Assembly: GCA_016202815.1 (NCBI GenBank) | Contig: JACQNZ010000006.1 | Location: forward strand, 1 to 64,000 | Direction: 5' to 3' | DNA: 64,000 bases | Source of the DNA: Candidatus Aenigmatarchaeota archaeon | Lineage (GTDB): Archaea; Aenigmatarchaeota; Aenigmatarchaeia; JACPZZ01 | In this document: positions 34,067 through 40,904 of the stretch, piece after piece | Numbering within the stretch: the first letter of the stretch is position 1 | Layout: every line of letters starts with the position of its first letter | The notes under the pieces: generated by a model | Database searches by the model: none | Told to the model about the DNA's origin: nothing | What the model saw: the letters and a program-made list of their open reading frames with translations, nothing else | Made by a program: the position numbers and the translations under genes

Positions 34067-35131
34067 ATGGAAAAGAAAATAGCGGAATTTTCTGTAAATT
34101 ACCTTCAGGTTCTGGACGAAAACGGCGAATGCAGCGGACCGGCGGAATTGACAAAGGACCAGATAAAAGAAGTTTACGAGTTGATGGTCCTTTCAAGGAT
34201 GTTTGACGAAAAAGCGGTTAATCTGCAGCGTGAAGGGCGGTTGGGAACATACCCGTCGTTGCGCGGCCATGAGGCGGCGCAGGTCGCAAGCGCGTATGCC
34301 CTGGCAAAAAAAGACTGGATGATACCGTCGTTCCGTGAGAACGGGTCCATGATAGTGCGCGGCCTTCCGATGGAAATGATATTCCAGTACTGGGGCGGTG
34401 ACGAGCGCGGGCAAAAGATGCCGTTGGACCAGAACACCCTGCCGTTCGCCATTCCGGTCGGAACACAGCCATTGCACGCCGTCGGGATAGCATGGGCATC
34501 CAAACTGGCGGGCGATAAAATCGCATCACTTGTTTATTTCGGGGACGGCGCGACTTCCGAGGGCGACGTAAGCGAAGCGATGAATCTTGCAGGCGTTTTT
34601 AATTTGCCGCTGGTTTTTGTTTGCGTTAACAACCAGTGGGCAATATCCGTCCCGCGCGGAAAGCAGACGGCAGCGAAAACAATAGCGCAAAAAGCGATCG
34701 CGTTCGGCTTCGGCGGACTGCAGGTTGACGGCAATGACGCTTTTGCCGTTTACGCTGCAACAAAAAGCGCCTTGGAAAAGGCGCGTGCAGGCTTTGGTCC
34801 TGCGTTGATTGAGCTGTTTACGTACAGGCTGGGCAACCATACAACAGCCGATGACGCCTCGAAATACAGGGAAAAGACGGAAGTCGATGAATGGGTGAAA
34901 AAGGATCCCGTTGAAAGGCTGCGGAAATACATGGAATCGAAAAAATTGTGGACAAAAGGTTACGAGGAAAAAATGGCTGAGAGGATGAAGAAAAAAGTTG
35001 ACAGCGCCGTCGCTAAGTACGGCTCGGTAACGCCGGAGCAGGCTGGGAAAATTTTCGAGTACACGTATTCGGAAATGACCAAAAATCTTGTAGGACAGCA
35101 GAAAGGGGTATCGGATGAAGGAAAATCTTAG
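34067..35131 (+). CDS. pdhA: 2-oxoacid (pyruvate) dehydrogenase E1 alpha subunit
   Basis: 354 residues. The thiamine diphosphate site runs GDGATSEGDVSEAMNLAGVFNLPLVFVCVNN (GDG to NN), followed by QWAISVPRGKQT. SFRENGSMI, GTQPLHAVGIAWA and YRLGNHTTADDASKYR are typical of E1 alpha; the phosphorylation-loop HTTADD is present but regulation cannot be inferred. Pyruvate rather than branched-chain specificity is an inference. It overlaps the next gene by 17 bases and is separated from E1 beta by that gene. E2 and E3 are not in the window. Confidence 0.9.
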   Translation: MEKKIAEFSVNYLQVLDENGECSGPAELTKDQIKEVYELMVLSRMFDEKAVNLQREGRLGTYPSLRGHEAAQVASAYALAKKDWMIPSFRENGSMIVRGLPMEMIFQYWGGDERGQKMPLDQNTLPFAIPVGTQPLHAVGIAWASKLAGDKIASLVYFGDGATSEGDVSEAMNLAGVFNLPLVFVCVNNQWAISVPRGKQTAAKTIAQKAIAFGFGGLQVDGNDAFAVYAATKSALEKARAGFGPALIELFTYRLGNHTTADDASKYREKTEVDEWVKKDPVERLRKYMESKKLWTKGYEEKMAERMKKKVDSAVAKYGSVTPEQAGKIFEYTYSEMTKNLVGQQKGVSDEGKS

Positions 35132-35579
35132 AAAATCCGCTTTGAGGTACATGGAAAGCGTGAAGATAATGACGTTAGCCACGTCGGATAAAAGCATTCC
35201 GTGGGCTTCTGTGCTGTTTTACGCCTTTGACAAACAGTTTAACATCTATTTCCTTTCCCGTCATTTCCGGAGGCACAGCATTGAAATAAGCAAAAATCCG
35301 AGGGTCGCGGGGACCATAGTAAAACCGCAGGGAACGTTCAACGCCCCGAACACCGGCATCCAGTTTGAAGGCTCTGCGAAAATGCTGGATGGAAAGGAGC
35401 TGGAATTTGCGTATAAAATTTTTATGGACCGGTACCCGTCTGCGAAAAAAACCGCCGCATCCGCTGGCGTACTTGGGGCGGGCGAGGTGCGGATGTACAA
35501 AATAAAGCCGCATCGCCTGATATTACAGGACCAGAAAAGATTCCCGAAGGAACAGCGCGCTACGGTATTGGAGAGATGA
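35115..35579 (+). CDS. pyridoxamine-phosphate-oxidase-like flavin-binding protein
   Basis: 154 residues with the PNPOx split-barrel pattern: MTLATSDKSIPWASVLFYAFDKQFNIYFLSR, then HSIEISKNPRVAGTIV and IQFEGSAKML, where FMN or a related cofactor usually binds. It overlaps pdhA by 17 bases and pdhB by four, so all three are translated together, an unusual position between the two E1 subunits. The substrate is unknown; possibilities include flavin or F420 chemistry, haem handling, or no catalysis at all. No close functional guess is justified. Confidence 0.8.
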   Translation: MKENLRKSALRYMESVKIMTLATSDKSIPWASVLFYAFDKQFNIYFLSRHFRRHSIEISKNPRVAGTIVKPQGTFNAPNTGIQFEGSAKMLDGKELEFAYKIFMDRYPSAKKTAASAGVLGAGEVRMYKIKPHRLILQDQKRFPKEQRATVLER

Positions 35580-36559
35580 CTATGGCCTTGTTGAACATGG
35601 CGCAAGCAATCAACATGGCGCTGAAACAGGAAATGGAGAAAAATAAAAAAATAATTTTATTGGGCGAGGACATTGGTGTTGACGGCGGTGTTTTTCGCGT
35701 CACGGAAGGCCTTTTGGAAAAATTTGGCCCGGATCGTGTCATCGACACACCGCTGGCCGAATCCGCGATAGTGGGCGCGTCGATAGGCATGGCTTTGTAC
35801 GGGCTAAAGCCCGTTGCTGAAATCCAGTTCGATGGTTTTTTGTACCCGGCATTGGACCAGTTAATTTCACATGCGGCAAAAATGCGTAACCGCTCGCGAG
35901 GCCGTTTCTCGTGCCCGATGGTCATCCGTGTGCCTTGCTCGGGAGGCATCCATGCGCCCGAACACCATTCCGAATCACCCGAGGCTTACATCGTGCACAC
36001 GCCGGGATTGAAAGCCGTGATGCCTTCGACGCCATACGACGCGAAAGGTTTGTTAACTTCTGCGATAAGATCGCAGGATCCGGTGGTGTTTTTCGAACCG
36101 AAAAAACTTTATCGCTCGCCGAAAATGGAAGTGCCTGATAAAGATTATGAGATTCCTATAGGGAAGGCGCGGATCGTTGATGAGGGCCAGGATGTCACGT
36201 TTGTTTCGTGGGGGACGATGGTTCATATATGCGAAGAAGCTTCGGCAATGCTGAAGGAAAAAAACATTTCCGCCGAGATAATCGATTTGCGCTCGTTGTC
36301 GCCTATGGACACTGATGCGGTTTTGCAGTCTGTCAAAAAAACAGGCCGCGCCGTGATCGTCCACGAGGCGCCGCGCACGCTCGGGTTGGGCGCTGAGATC
36401 GCCGCAACAATAAGCGAGGCCGGCATACTTTCGCTGAAAGCGCCTGTTAAGCGCGTCACAGGTTACGACATCCCAATGCCATTGGCAAGGCATGAGAATT
36501 TATATTTGCCAAACGCGGAACGTGTAAAGAAGGCCGCGGAAGAATTGATGAGGTTTTAA
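35576..36559 (+). CDS. pdhB: 2-oxoacid (pyruvate) dehydrogenase E1 beta subunit
   Basis: 327 residues. IILLGEDIGVDGGVFRVTEGLLEKFGPDRVIDTPLAE is the E1 beta opening with the Glu that activates thiamine diphosphate; PVAEIQFDGFLYPALDQL, CPMVIRVPCSGG, and EPKKLYRSPKMEVP continue the family pattern, and the transketolase C-terminal domain includes EIIDLRSLSPMDTDAV and VHEAPRTLGLGAEIAA. It starts at ATGA, overlapping the PNPOx-like gene. Together with pdhA it forms the heterotetrameric E1. No archaeal 2-oxoacid ferredoxin oxidoreductase is in this window. Confidence 0.93.
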   Translation: MTMALLNMAQAINMALKQEMEKNKKIILLGEDIGVDGGVFRVTEGLLEKFGPDRVIDTPLAESAIVGASIGMALYGLKPVAEIQFDGFLYPALDQLISHAAKMRNRSRGRFSCPMVIRVPCSGGIHAPEHHSESPEAYIVHTPGLKAVMPSTPYDAKGLLTSAIRSQDPVVFFEPKKLYRSPKMEVPDKDYEIPIGKARIVDEGQDVTFVSWGTMVHICEEASAMLKEKNISAEIIDLRSLSPMDTDAVLQSVKKTGRAVIVHEAPRTLGLGAEIAATISEAGILSLKAPVKRVTGYDIPMPLARHENLYLPNAERVKKAAEELMRF

Positions 36560-36594
36560 GATAAATCAAACTGTTTTTCGGGATATTAATCCCA

Positions 36595-37605
36595 TCACGT
36601 CATGGTTAAGGTCACCGTGTTGCAAATGTTGGCCGTGCATAATATCAGATCGTGTTTGCCCGCGGGCGGGGTTGTAAGTGTTTTTAATGTGGCAGTCTTT
36701 CCCGGTTCTATGACAGCCGAAGAGTATAATTTCTTTATTTCGTCCGCGCCCAACGCCCTGCTGTATATGCCGTATTCGTCGTAAATCGCCCCCGGTATCG
36801 CATCCGTGCAACTGGGGCTATATACGCCTACCGCCAGCCATTGCACTGAACCGTAGTCGCCGTTAACCAGTGGGTTGTCGGCGACCGGTTCGCCGTCGAT
36901 GTAAAATTTGTGCCGGAGGCTGGGCTTGTCGAAAACATACGCCATGTGGTGCCATGCGTTTGTGGACGGCGCAGTGTACGATATATCGGAATTTCCGCCC
37001 GAGACCGTCCTCACTTCCACATAGTTTCGTAAATTCCATACGCTGCATGTTCCGCAGCCAGGGACAGTTGCGCTTGCCATGTGCACCCTGCTGGCGCCGC
37101 TGCTTACAGGCAGGTAATTCCACCACGACTGCGTGAACGAATTTTGGGGCAGTGACTGGATCGCCGCGGGTATGCTGTTTGTGTAAACTCCGGCATTCTG
37201 GTTGCTGCAGCCTGTGTCAGCGGTTTCGCCGATTTTAACCGCCTTGCCGAATTTTCCGTCCACCCATGTCACAAGGTTCCTTATTTCAAAATTTGTAGTG
37301 CCTTGGGAATCTTTCGCGACGCTTCCGGCGCCGTCGTTGAAGCCCCAATACGCAACCAAACCGGATACGCCCGGCACAATAACCATGTTTTCCTGGTTTC
37401 CGTCCAATGTCGCGATAAAAGAGGTTATCGGCTGCGTCCCGTCATTCCTGACTATCACGGTGTTTTGCGATGAATATATTATGCTAAATACGTTGGATAT
37501 TTTGCTGCTGAACGAACTTGAAATGAATATGTATGATGTTCCAACTAACCCGACTGTTATTAGCAATAACATGACTAAAGAGATCACGGGTGTTATGGCC
37601 TTCAT
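36595..37605 (-). CDS. pilin-like surface protein with inserted LamG domain (second copy)
   Basis: 336 residues. Signal MKAITPVISLVMLLLITVGL is nearly identical to those at 1-138 and 16470. After a short strand region (FSIIYSSQNTVIVRNDGTQPITSF) comes a LamG domain (about 85-290: GLVAYWGFNDGAGS, GKFGKAVKIGE, NAWHHMAYVFDKPSLRHKFYIDG, IYDEYGIYSRALGADEIKKL) and then IEPGKTATL plus a strand region with two Cys. The same insertion architecture occurs in its paralog, but outside the signal the sequence is very different, so ligands probably differ. Confidence 0.85.
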   Translation of the reverse strand: MKAITPVISLVMLLLITVGLVGTSYIFISSSFSSKISNVFSIIYSSQNTVIVRNDGTQPITSFIATLDGNQENMVIVPGVSGLVAYWGFNDGAGSVAKDSQGTTNFEIRNLVTWVDGKFGKAVKIGETADTGCSNQNAGVYTNSIPAAIQSLPQNSFTQSWWNYLPVSSGASRVHMASATVPGCGTCSVWNLRNYVEVRTVSGGNSDISYTAPSTNAWHHMAYVFDKPSLRHKFYIDGEPVADNPLVNGDYGSVQWLAVGVYSPSCTDAIPGAIYDEYGIYSRALGADEIKKLYSSAVIEPGKTATLKTLTTPPAGKHDLILCTANICNTVTLTMT

Positions 37606-37663
37606 ACATTAACATTGACCGTCCAAATAGAATAATTTAAGAGCGCCTGCCGAATTAAATTGT

Positions 37664-38065
37664 ATGCCCTGTTACGTATGCGGCGGTGATCCGGCCGATT
37701 ACACGTGCGAATCGTGCAAAAAACAGGCGTGCTATTCGCACGCGCGCAGCGTCGGCAAATCCGTTTTCTGTGTCGGCTGCGTAAAGAGCACAAAACCGCC
37801 GAAGGTTGAAAAAAATATGGCAGAATCGGCATTCGTTTATTCGCTGGTTTTCACAGTCGGTTTGGTTGCAATATTCCTGGTGGGCGAATACGCGATATTT
37901 GGGATGCTGGAAACGTATTCGGGCCTGTTGCCGGACTCTGTGAAGTCGCTGGTAACGTTTCTGAGAAGCGTGTCCGTCTTGCTGGTCGGCGGCTCAATTG
38001 CGGTAACAACGTTATTATTCCTGTTAAGCAGGAAAAAAACAAAGCAAATTCCGGCTAACAGCTAG
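37664..38065 (+). CDS. B-box-like zinc finger membrane protein
   Basis: 133 residues. The N-terminus CYVCGGDPADYTCESCKKQACYSHARSVGKSVFCVGC has the C-x2-C ... C-x2-C ... C-x2-H ... C-x2-C spacing of a two-zinc B-box-type module on the cytoplasmic side. Two hydrophobic segments follow (about 50-72 and 95-117), ending in a basic tail. A similar plan, zinc module plus two helices, is seen at 57363, though with a different ribbon. Function unknown. A perfect hairpin (38082-38104) follows and probably terminates this transcript and the small gene facing it. Confidence 0.7.
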   Translation: MPCYVCGGDPADYTCESCKKQACYSHARSVGKSVFCVGCVKSTKPPKVEKNMAESAFVYSLVFTVGLVAIFLVGEYAIFGMLETYSGLLPDSVKSLVTFLRSVSVLLVGGSIAVTTLLFLLSRKKTKQIPANS

Positions 38066-38081
38066 AAACATGAGGTAAACA

Positions 38082-38104
38082 GAAGCATACCCAAGGTATG
38101 CTTC
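38082..38104. terminator. GAAGCATACC-family hairpin between convergent genes
   Basis: GAAGCATACC (38082-38091) and GGTATGCTTC (38095-38104) form a perfect 10-bp stem with a CAA loop. The same arm sequence recurs at 40269-40300 and in the array at 43704-43815. It lies between two convergent reading frames, fitting a terminator. Confidence 0.6.
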
Positions 38105-38118
38105 AGCTTAAAACTGCT

Positions 38119-38232
38119 TCAGTTTGCGATAGGCGCCAGCTTCCGGTACTTCCTCCTGAAACCCCTTTTGTAAACGGCGCTGTATTTTTTTTTGTGCTTC
38201 CTGTCAGACTCGAAAAATTCCTGCCTGCCCAT
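38119..38232 (-). CDS. very small basic protein (37 residues), not in ORF track
   Basis: From the ATG at 38232 the minus strand encodes MGRQEFFESDRKHKKKYSAV, then YKRGFRRKYRKLAPIAN and a stop. It is strongly basic (Arg/Lys rich), as expected for a nucleic-acid or ribosome-associated peptide. Promoter-like AT-rich sequence precedes it and the hairpin at 38082-38104 follows its stop, so the transcription unit looks complete. It fills an otherwise empty 230-base gap. I know no named family for it. Confidence 0.5.
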   Translation of the reverse strand: MGRQEFFESDRKHKKKYSAVYKRGFRRKYRKLAPIAN

Positions 38233-38293
38233 AAAATTAGTCTGGTAAAACGGTTATTAATACTGGTACAGGGGATAGTTATCTTTTGGTAGC

Positions 38294-39220
38294 ATGAAAG
38301 GGCTTGTCAATTCCATAAAGGCTTCCGGGCACATCGGGTTCGTATACGCGTTGTTGTCCGTAATCTTCATGTCACCCATTTTTATCATCGTAAACATAGT
38401 GACAAGGGAAATGCCGACGGAAACCGCCAACCTGATGTTTTTCGGCTCCGGGCTCGCAGTAACGTTCATGGTTTCCACAATACGCAGGAGGAATATGCAT
38501 ATAATCAGGCTTGCTAAAAGCCATTTCTATCCGCTGCTGCTGATCGGAGGCATCAACGCGGTGGCGGCGATGCTTTTTTTCATGGGCATAAAAGCGATAG
38601 GCCCGTCCACTTCAGCGTTCATCGCAAGGCTGGAAACAGTGTTCACGGTGTTTCTGGGCGCCGTTATACTGAAGGAAAAACTGGGAAAGGCGGACATGGT
38701 TGGCATAGCGGTTACGGTGGCGGGCGCGCTGCTTATGACGTATTCGGACGTCTCGCTGGCCTTTGGGTCTTTGTTTATTTTGGGAAGCTCGGCTGTGATC
38801 TCGTTCCAAAGGATACTGCTTAAGAAATATGTTTCCAGGATAAGCTCGTTTGACTTGAACCAGTTGAGGCTGCTGTTTGCCGCGGCCATACTGTTCGTTT
38901 ATGTGATTTCAACCTCTAAATTTGTTGTTCCGACCCCGGCCAACGCGCTGCTGATATCGCTTGGCGGCGTGACAGCGCCTGTGATCGGATTTTATTTCAT
39001 GTTAAAGTCCATGGAATCGATGGACGTTTCAAAAACGATGACTGTCAAATCAATCGAGCCTTTCATAGTTGCGGTCATGTCCATGGTTTTGTTCGGGTCT
39101 GCCATGTCATCCAGCCAGATAACGGGTGGCGCGTTTATGGCGGCGGGTATAGTAGTCCTTGCGGTTGCCCATAAAAAACAGCTGGCCGACAAGAGCAGGA
39201 TGGCTGTTAGCGTAGATTGA
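38294..39220 (+). CDS. EamA/DMT-family transporter
   Basis: 308 residues with ten hydrophobic segments arranged as two five-helix EamA repeats; the first repeat ends near GPSTSAFIARLETVFTVFLGAVILKEKLGKADMVGIAVTVAGALLM and the second near IEPFIVAVMSMVLFGSAMSSSQITGGAFMAAGIVVL, the characteristic paired signatures of drug/metabolite transporters. The substrate cannot be predicted. The protein ends in a short basic cytoplasmic tail. Convergent with the HExxH protein at 39227, with only six bases between stops. Confidence 0.9.
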   Translation: MKGLVNSIKASGHIGFVYALLSVIFMSPIFIIVNIVTREMPTETANLMFFGSGLAVTFMVSTIRRRNMHIIRLAKSHFYPLLLIGGINAVAAMLFFMGIKAIGPSTSAFIARLETVFTVFLGAVILKEKLGKADMVGIAVTVAGALLMTYSDVSLAFGSLFILGSSAVISFQRILLKKYVSRISSFDLNQLRLLFAAAILFVYVISTSKFVVPTPANALLISLGGVTAPVIGFYFMLKSMESMDVSKTMTVKSIEPFIVAVMSMVLFGSAMSSSQITGGAFMAAGIVVLAVAHKKQLADKSRMAVSVD

Positions 39221-39226
39221 AGAAAA

Positions 39227-39622
39227 TCATAAAAGGTTGGTTGGGACTATCTGCTTGGCGCGCAGCCTTATGACGTATTCGCTTGCCGCAGGGTCTTTGA
39301 CGTGTTCTATTTCATGTACCAACACATGCTTCTTCAGGTAGCCTAAGCCGTAGCGGATCCAAATTTTGCTGGAGCAGTCGGTCATGCCCAGGACGTTTTC
39401 GGGCAGATAACTCCCGAAAACCTCGACAACTTCCATTCCCGCTATCGCTTTCGCGTCAGAATAGCCGATTTTGACGCCAAGGACGCTGACATAGTTTTCG
39501 CTTGCTGTTGTATCGTCGGTTTGCTCGGTTGCGTCTTCATTTTTGCCGTTTTCCTCGTCCCATACACTCTCCTCAGCTTTGCTCGTATGTTGCGGTATCG
39601 GCGAATCGAAAATGGAAAGCAC
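39227..39622 (-). CDS. small protein with HExxH motif, possible minimal zinc metallopeptidase
   Basis: 131 residues of no family I recognise. The first 55 residues are acidic and low complexity (EESVWDEENGKNEDATEQTDD). A compact domain follows: VLGVKIGYSDAKAIAGMEVVEVFGSYLPENVLG, a Cys (DCSSKIWIRYG), then HVLVHEIEHVKDPAAS. HEIEH fits the HExxH zinc motif of gluzincins, with a possible third ligand at the following Asp or the Glu of SEYVIR. There is no signal peptide. Peptidase activity is unproven. Confidence 0.5.
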   Translation of the reverse strand: MLSIFDSPIPQHTSKAEESVWDEENGKNEDATEQTDDTTASENYVSVLGVKIGYSDAKAIAGMEVVEVFGSYLPENVLGMTDCSSKIWIRYGLGYLKKHVLVHEIEHVKDPAASEYVIRLRAKQIVPTNLL

Positions 39623-39699
39623 CTAATATACTATGAGGATGGATGATTTATTATTTAACAGTCTTTCGCCAATATTTGTTTACAAAGGAGGTGCATTGG

Positions 39700-39963
39700 T
39701 TGGCTGGAAAAGGAAGAGCAGCGGTTTGCAGTTGTAATTTGGGCTTAATGCTAGTTGCAAAGGCAATCTCCGCGATCGGGATTTTTGTCCTGGTAGCAGG
39801 CTTGGGCGCACAACTGGCTGTCGGTTTGACAGGTCAGAACAGCCTCGGATTATACATGAGCATATTGCCCCTGTATTTCGTAGGCTTGGTCGTTAAGGAG
39901 CTTGGCAAGGTTGTGGGCATGGAATCGCACAAGAATTGCGCGGTCCACGGACACGTTTGCTAA
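39700..39963 (+). CDS. small membrane protein, unknown
   Basis: About 87 residues if it starts at the TTG at 39700; AAAGGAGGTG ends eight bases upstream and is one of the strongest ribosome-binding sites in the window, making this start better than the track start at 39643. Two hydrophobic segments (LMLVAKAISAIGIFVLVAGL and LGLYMSILPLYFVGLVV) are framed by a Cys-x-Cys near the N-terminus (AVCSCNLG) and Cys/His residues at the C-terminus (HKNCAVHGHVC), which might bind a metal. Function unknown. Confidence 0.55.
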   Translation: MAGKGRAAVCSCNLGLMLVAKAISAIGIFVLVAGLGAQLAVGLTGQNSLGLYMSILPLYFVGLVVKELGKVVGMESHKNCAVHGHVC

Positions 39964-40033
39964 TTGGGGTTCTGTTTCTTTATTTTTTGGCCGGTTAGTT
40001 GTCGGAATAAGAATTTTAGTGCGGGGGGCCGGA

Positions 40034-40095
40034 ATTTCATCAGCTGGGTTTTCTTTGAACCCCAGGGCCTTTCTTTTTCAAAAGAAAGGGGCTGT
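40034..40095 (-). other. tRNA-Leu T-loop intron at 59/60 (62 nt)
   Basis: The junction is a textbook BHB: exon helix GCCGG/CCGGC, bulge ATT, central helix TTCA/TGAA, bulge AAA, intron helix CAGC/GCTG. Cuts after the second bulge bases give a perfect T-loop TTCAAAT. Inside are the hairpin core TTTCTTTTGAAAAAGAAA and a second hairpin CTGGG/CCCAG, the same plan and length as the initiator tRNA intron at 1383-1444. Confidence 0.9.
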
Positions 40096-40146
40096 TTTGA
40101 ACCGGCGAACTCGCTAGGAGACAGGCTCCTGAAGCCTGCGCCTTTG

Positions 40147-40193
40147 GTCGGCTGAAACAGATTGATACTAAATACAATCTGTTTCTAGTTTTA
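40147..40193 (-). other. tRNA-Leu D-loop intron (about 47 nt)
   Basis: Between GCCAAGCCCGGT and CAAAGGC lies extra sequence with a perfect 10-bp hairpin, AAACAGATTG against CAATCTGTTT. CGGT/GCCG can form the central BHB helix. The precise junction is uncertain by about two bases, because the D-loop tolerates either product. Confidence 0.75.
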
Positions 40194-40268
40194 ACCGGGC
40201 TTGGCTACCCCCGCATGCATATTGATTTCTTCTCAGGCCTATAACTGCTTTGTCATCCTATGTAAACC

Positions 40269-40300
40269 GAAGCATACCGTATACTGTATCGGTATGCTTC
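40269..40300. terminator. GAAGCATACCG-family hairpin downstream of the sigma4-like gene
   Basis: GAAGCATACCG (40269-40279) pairs perfectly with CGGTATGCTTC (40290-40300) over a 10-nt loop. It begins right after the stop of the minus-strand gene ending at 40307 and shares its arms with hairpins at 38082 and 43704-43815. A 3'-end/terminator role is likely. Confidence 0.55.
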
Positions 40301-40306
40301 TAGCTG

Positions 40307-40894
40307 TTATCGGCCGACAAACACCCATCTTCTTTCTTCAAGATAGCTTTTTATCTCGTTGGACCTTGAAGGATGGCGCAGTATTCTTAGCGCTTTTCCT
40401 TCCAGGTCCCTGATCCTTCCTGTAGTCAATTGGAATTCGTTTGATAAGGCTTTGGGATTCGTTGGTTTTCCTTCAAAGCCGTAGCGTTTTCTAATCACAT
40501 GGGCATAGGAAACTTTGCTCGGCCCAAACGGCAGCCCGTCTATTAATTCGTTGACAATCGCATCGTATTCGCCGTTGTCCAGGATAATCTCCTTCGAAGG
40601 CGCCCATAAATTGCGGTCATAATCCCCTGCAATGGCGTCGCGCTCGTCTGTTCCGCTTTGGACGCACCTTATCGCGTGCCTTCGCGCGTCGGCCTTGAAA
40701 TCCCAATACGGAAGCTCTGTGTGCGGGTATATGCCGAAAATAGCCGCTGTCAGCCTTAACGAAGGCTTTTTGAAAAGGTCGTCAACCAGCTGTTGCTCAA
40801 CGGTCCACGGGCTTTCTGGCCCTTCGAAATGGTTCGTTACAAGGTCTATGCTCACTTTCGGCATCCAACTCTGATGTGTGCCAAGGTATTTCAA
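40307..40894 (-). CDS. protein with sigma-70 region 4-like helix-turn-helix
   Basis: 195 residues. The first 120 are unrecognised. The C-terminus, VIRKRYGFEGKPTNPKALSN then EFQLTTGRIRDLEGKALRIL and RHPSRSNEIKSYLE, closely follows bacterial primary sigma region 4 (RMRYGL, EVGREFGVTRERIRQIE, AKALRKLRHPSRS), including LRHPSRS. Archaea use TFB, not sigma factors, so this is a captured or convergent DNA-binding module; regions 2 and 3 are absent, so it cannot act as a normal sigma factor. The start is TTG at 40894 or ATG at 40864 (10 residues shorter). It lies 10 bases downstream of guaA. Confidence 0.7.
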   Translation of the reverse strand: MKYLGTHQSWMPKVSIDLVTNHFEGPESPWTVEQQLVDDLFKKPSLRLTAAIFGIYPHTELPYWDFKADARRHAIRCVQSGTDERDAIAGDYDRNLWAPSKEIILDNGEYDAIVNELIDGLPFGPSKVSYAHVIRKRYGFEGKPTNPKALSNEFQLTTGRIRDLEGKALRILRHPSRSNEIKSYLEERRWVFVGR

Positions 40895-40904
40895 GCCATT
40901 CGCT

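Larger units (their letters stand above)
40020..40214 (-). tRNA. tRNA-Leu (CAG) with two introns
   Basis: Mature parts: acceptor GCGGGGG/CCCCCGC with discriminator A, TA at 8-9, D-stem GCC/GGC with loop AAGCCCGGTCAAA, anticodon stem CAGGC/GCCTG around TTCAGGA (anticodon CAG), a long variable arm (TCTCCTAGCGAGTTC) as in class II tRNAs, and T-arm GCCGG-TTCAAAT-CCGGC. Reaching these requires removing about 47 nt from the D-loop and 62 nt from the T-loop; the result is 86 nt, normal for tRNA-Leu. CCA is not encoded. The ORF track and a simple tRNA reading would miss this gene. Confidence 0.9.
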
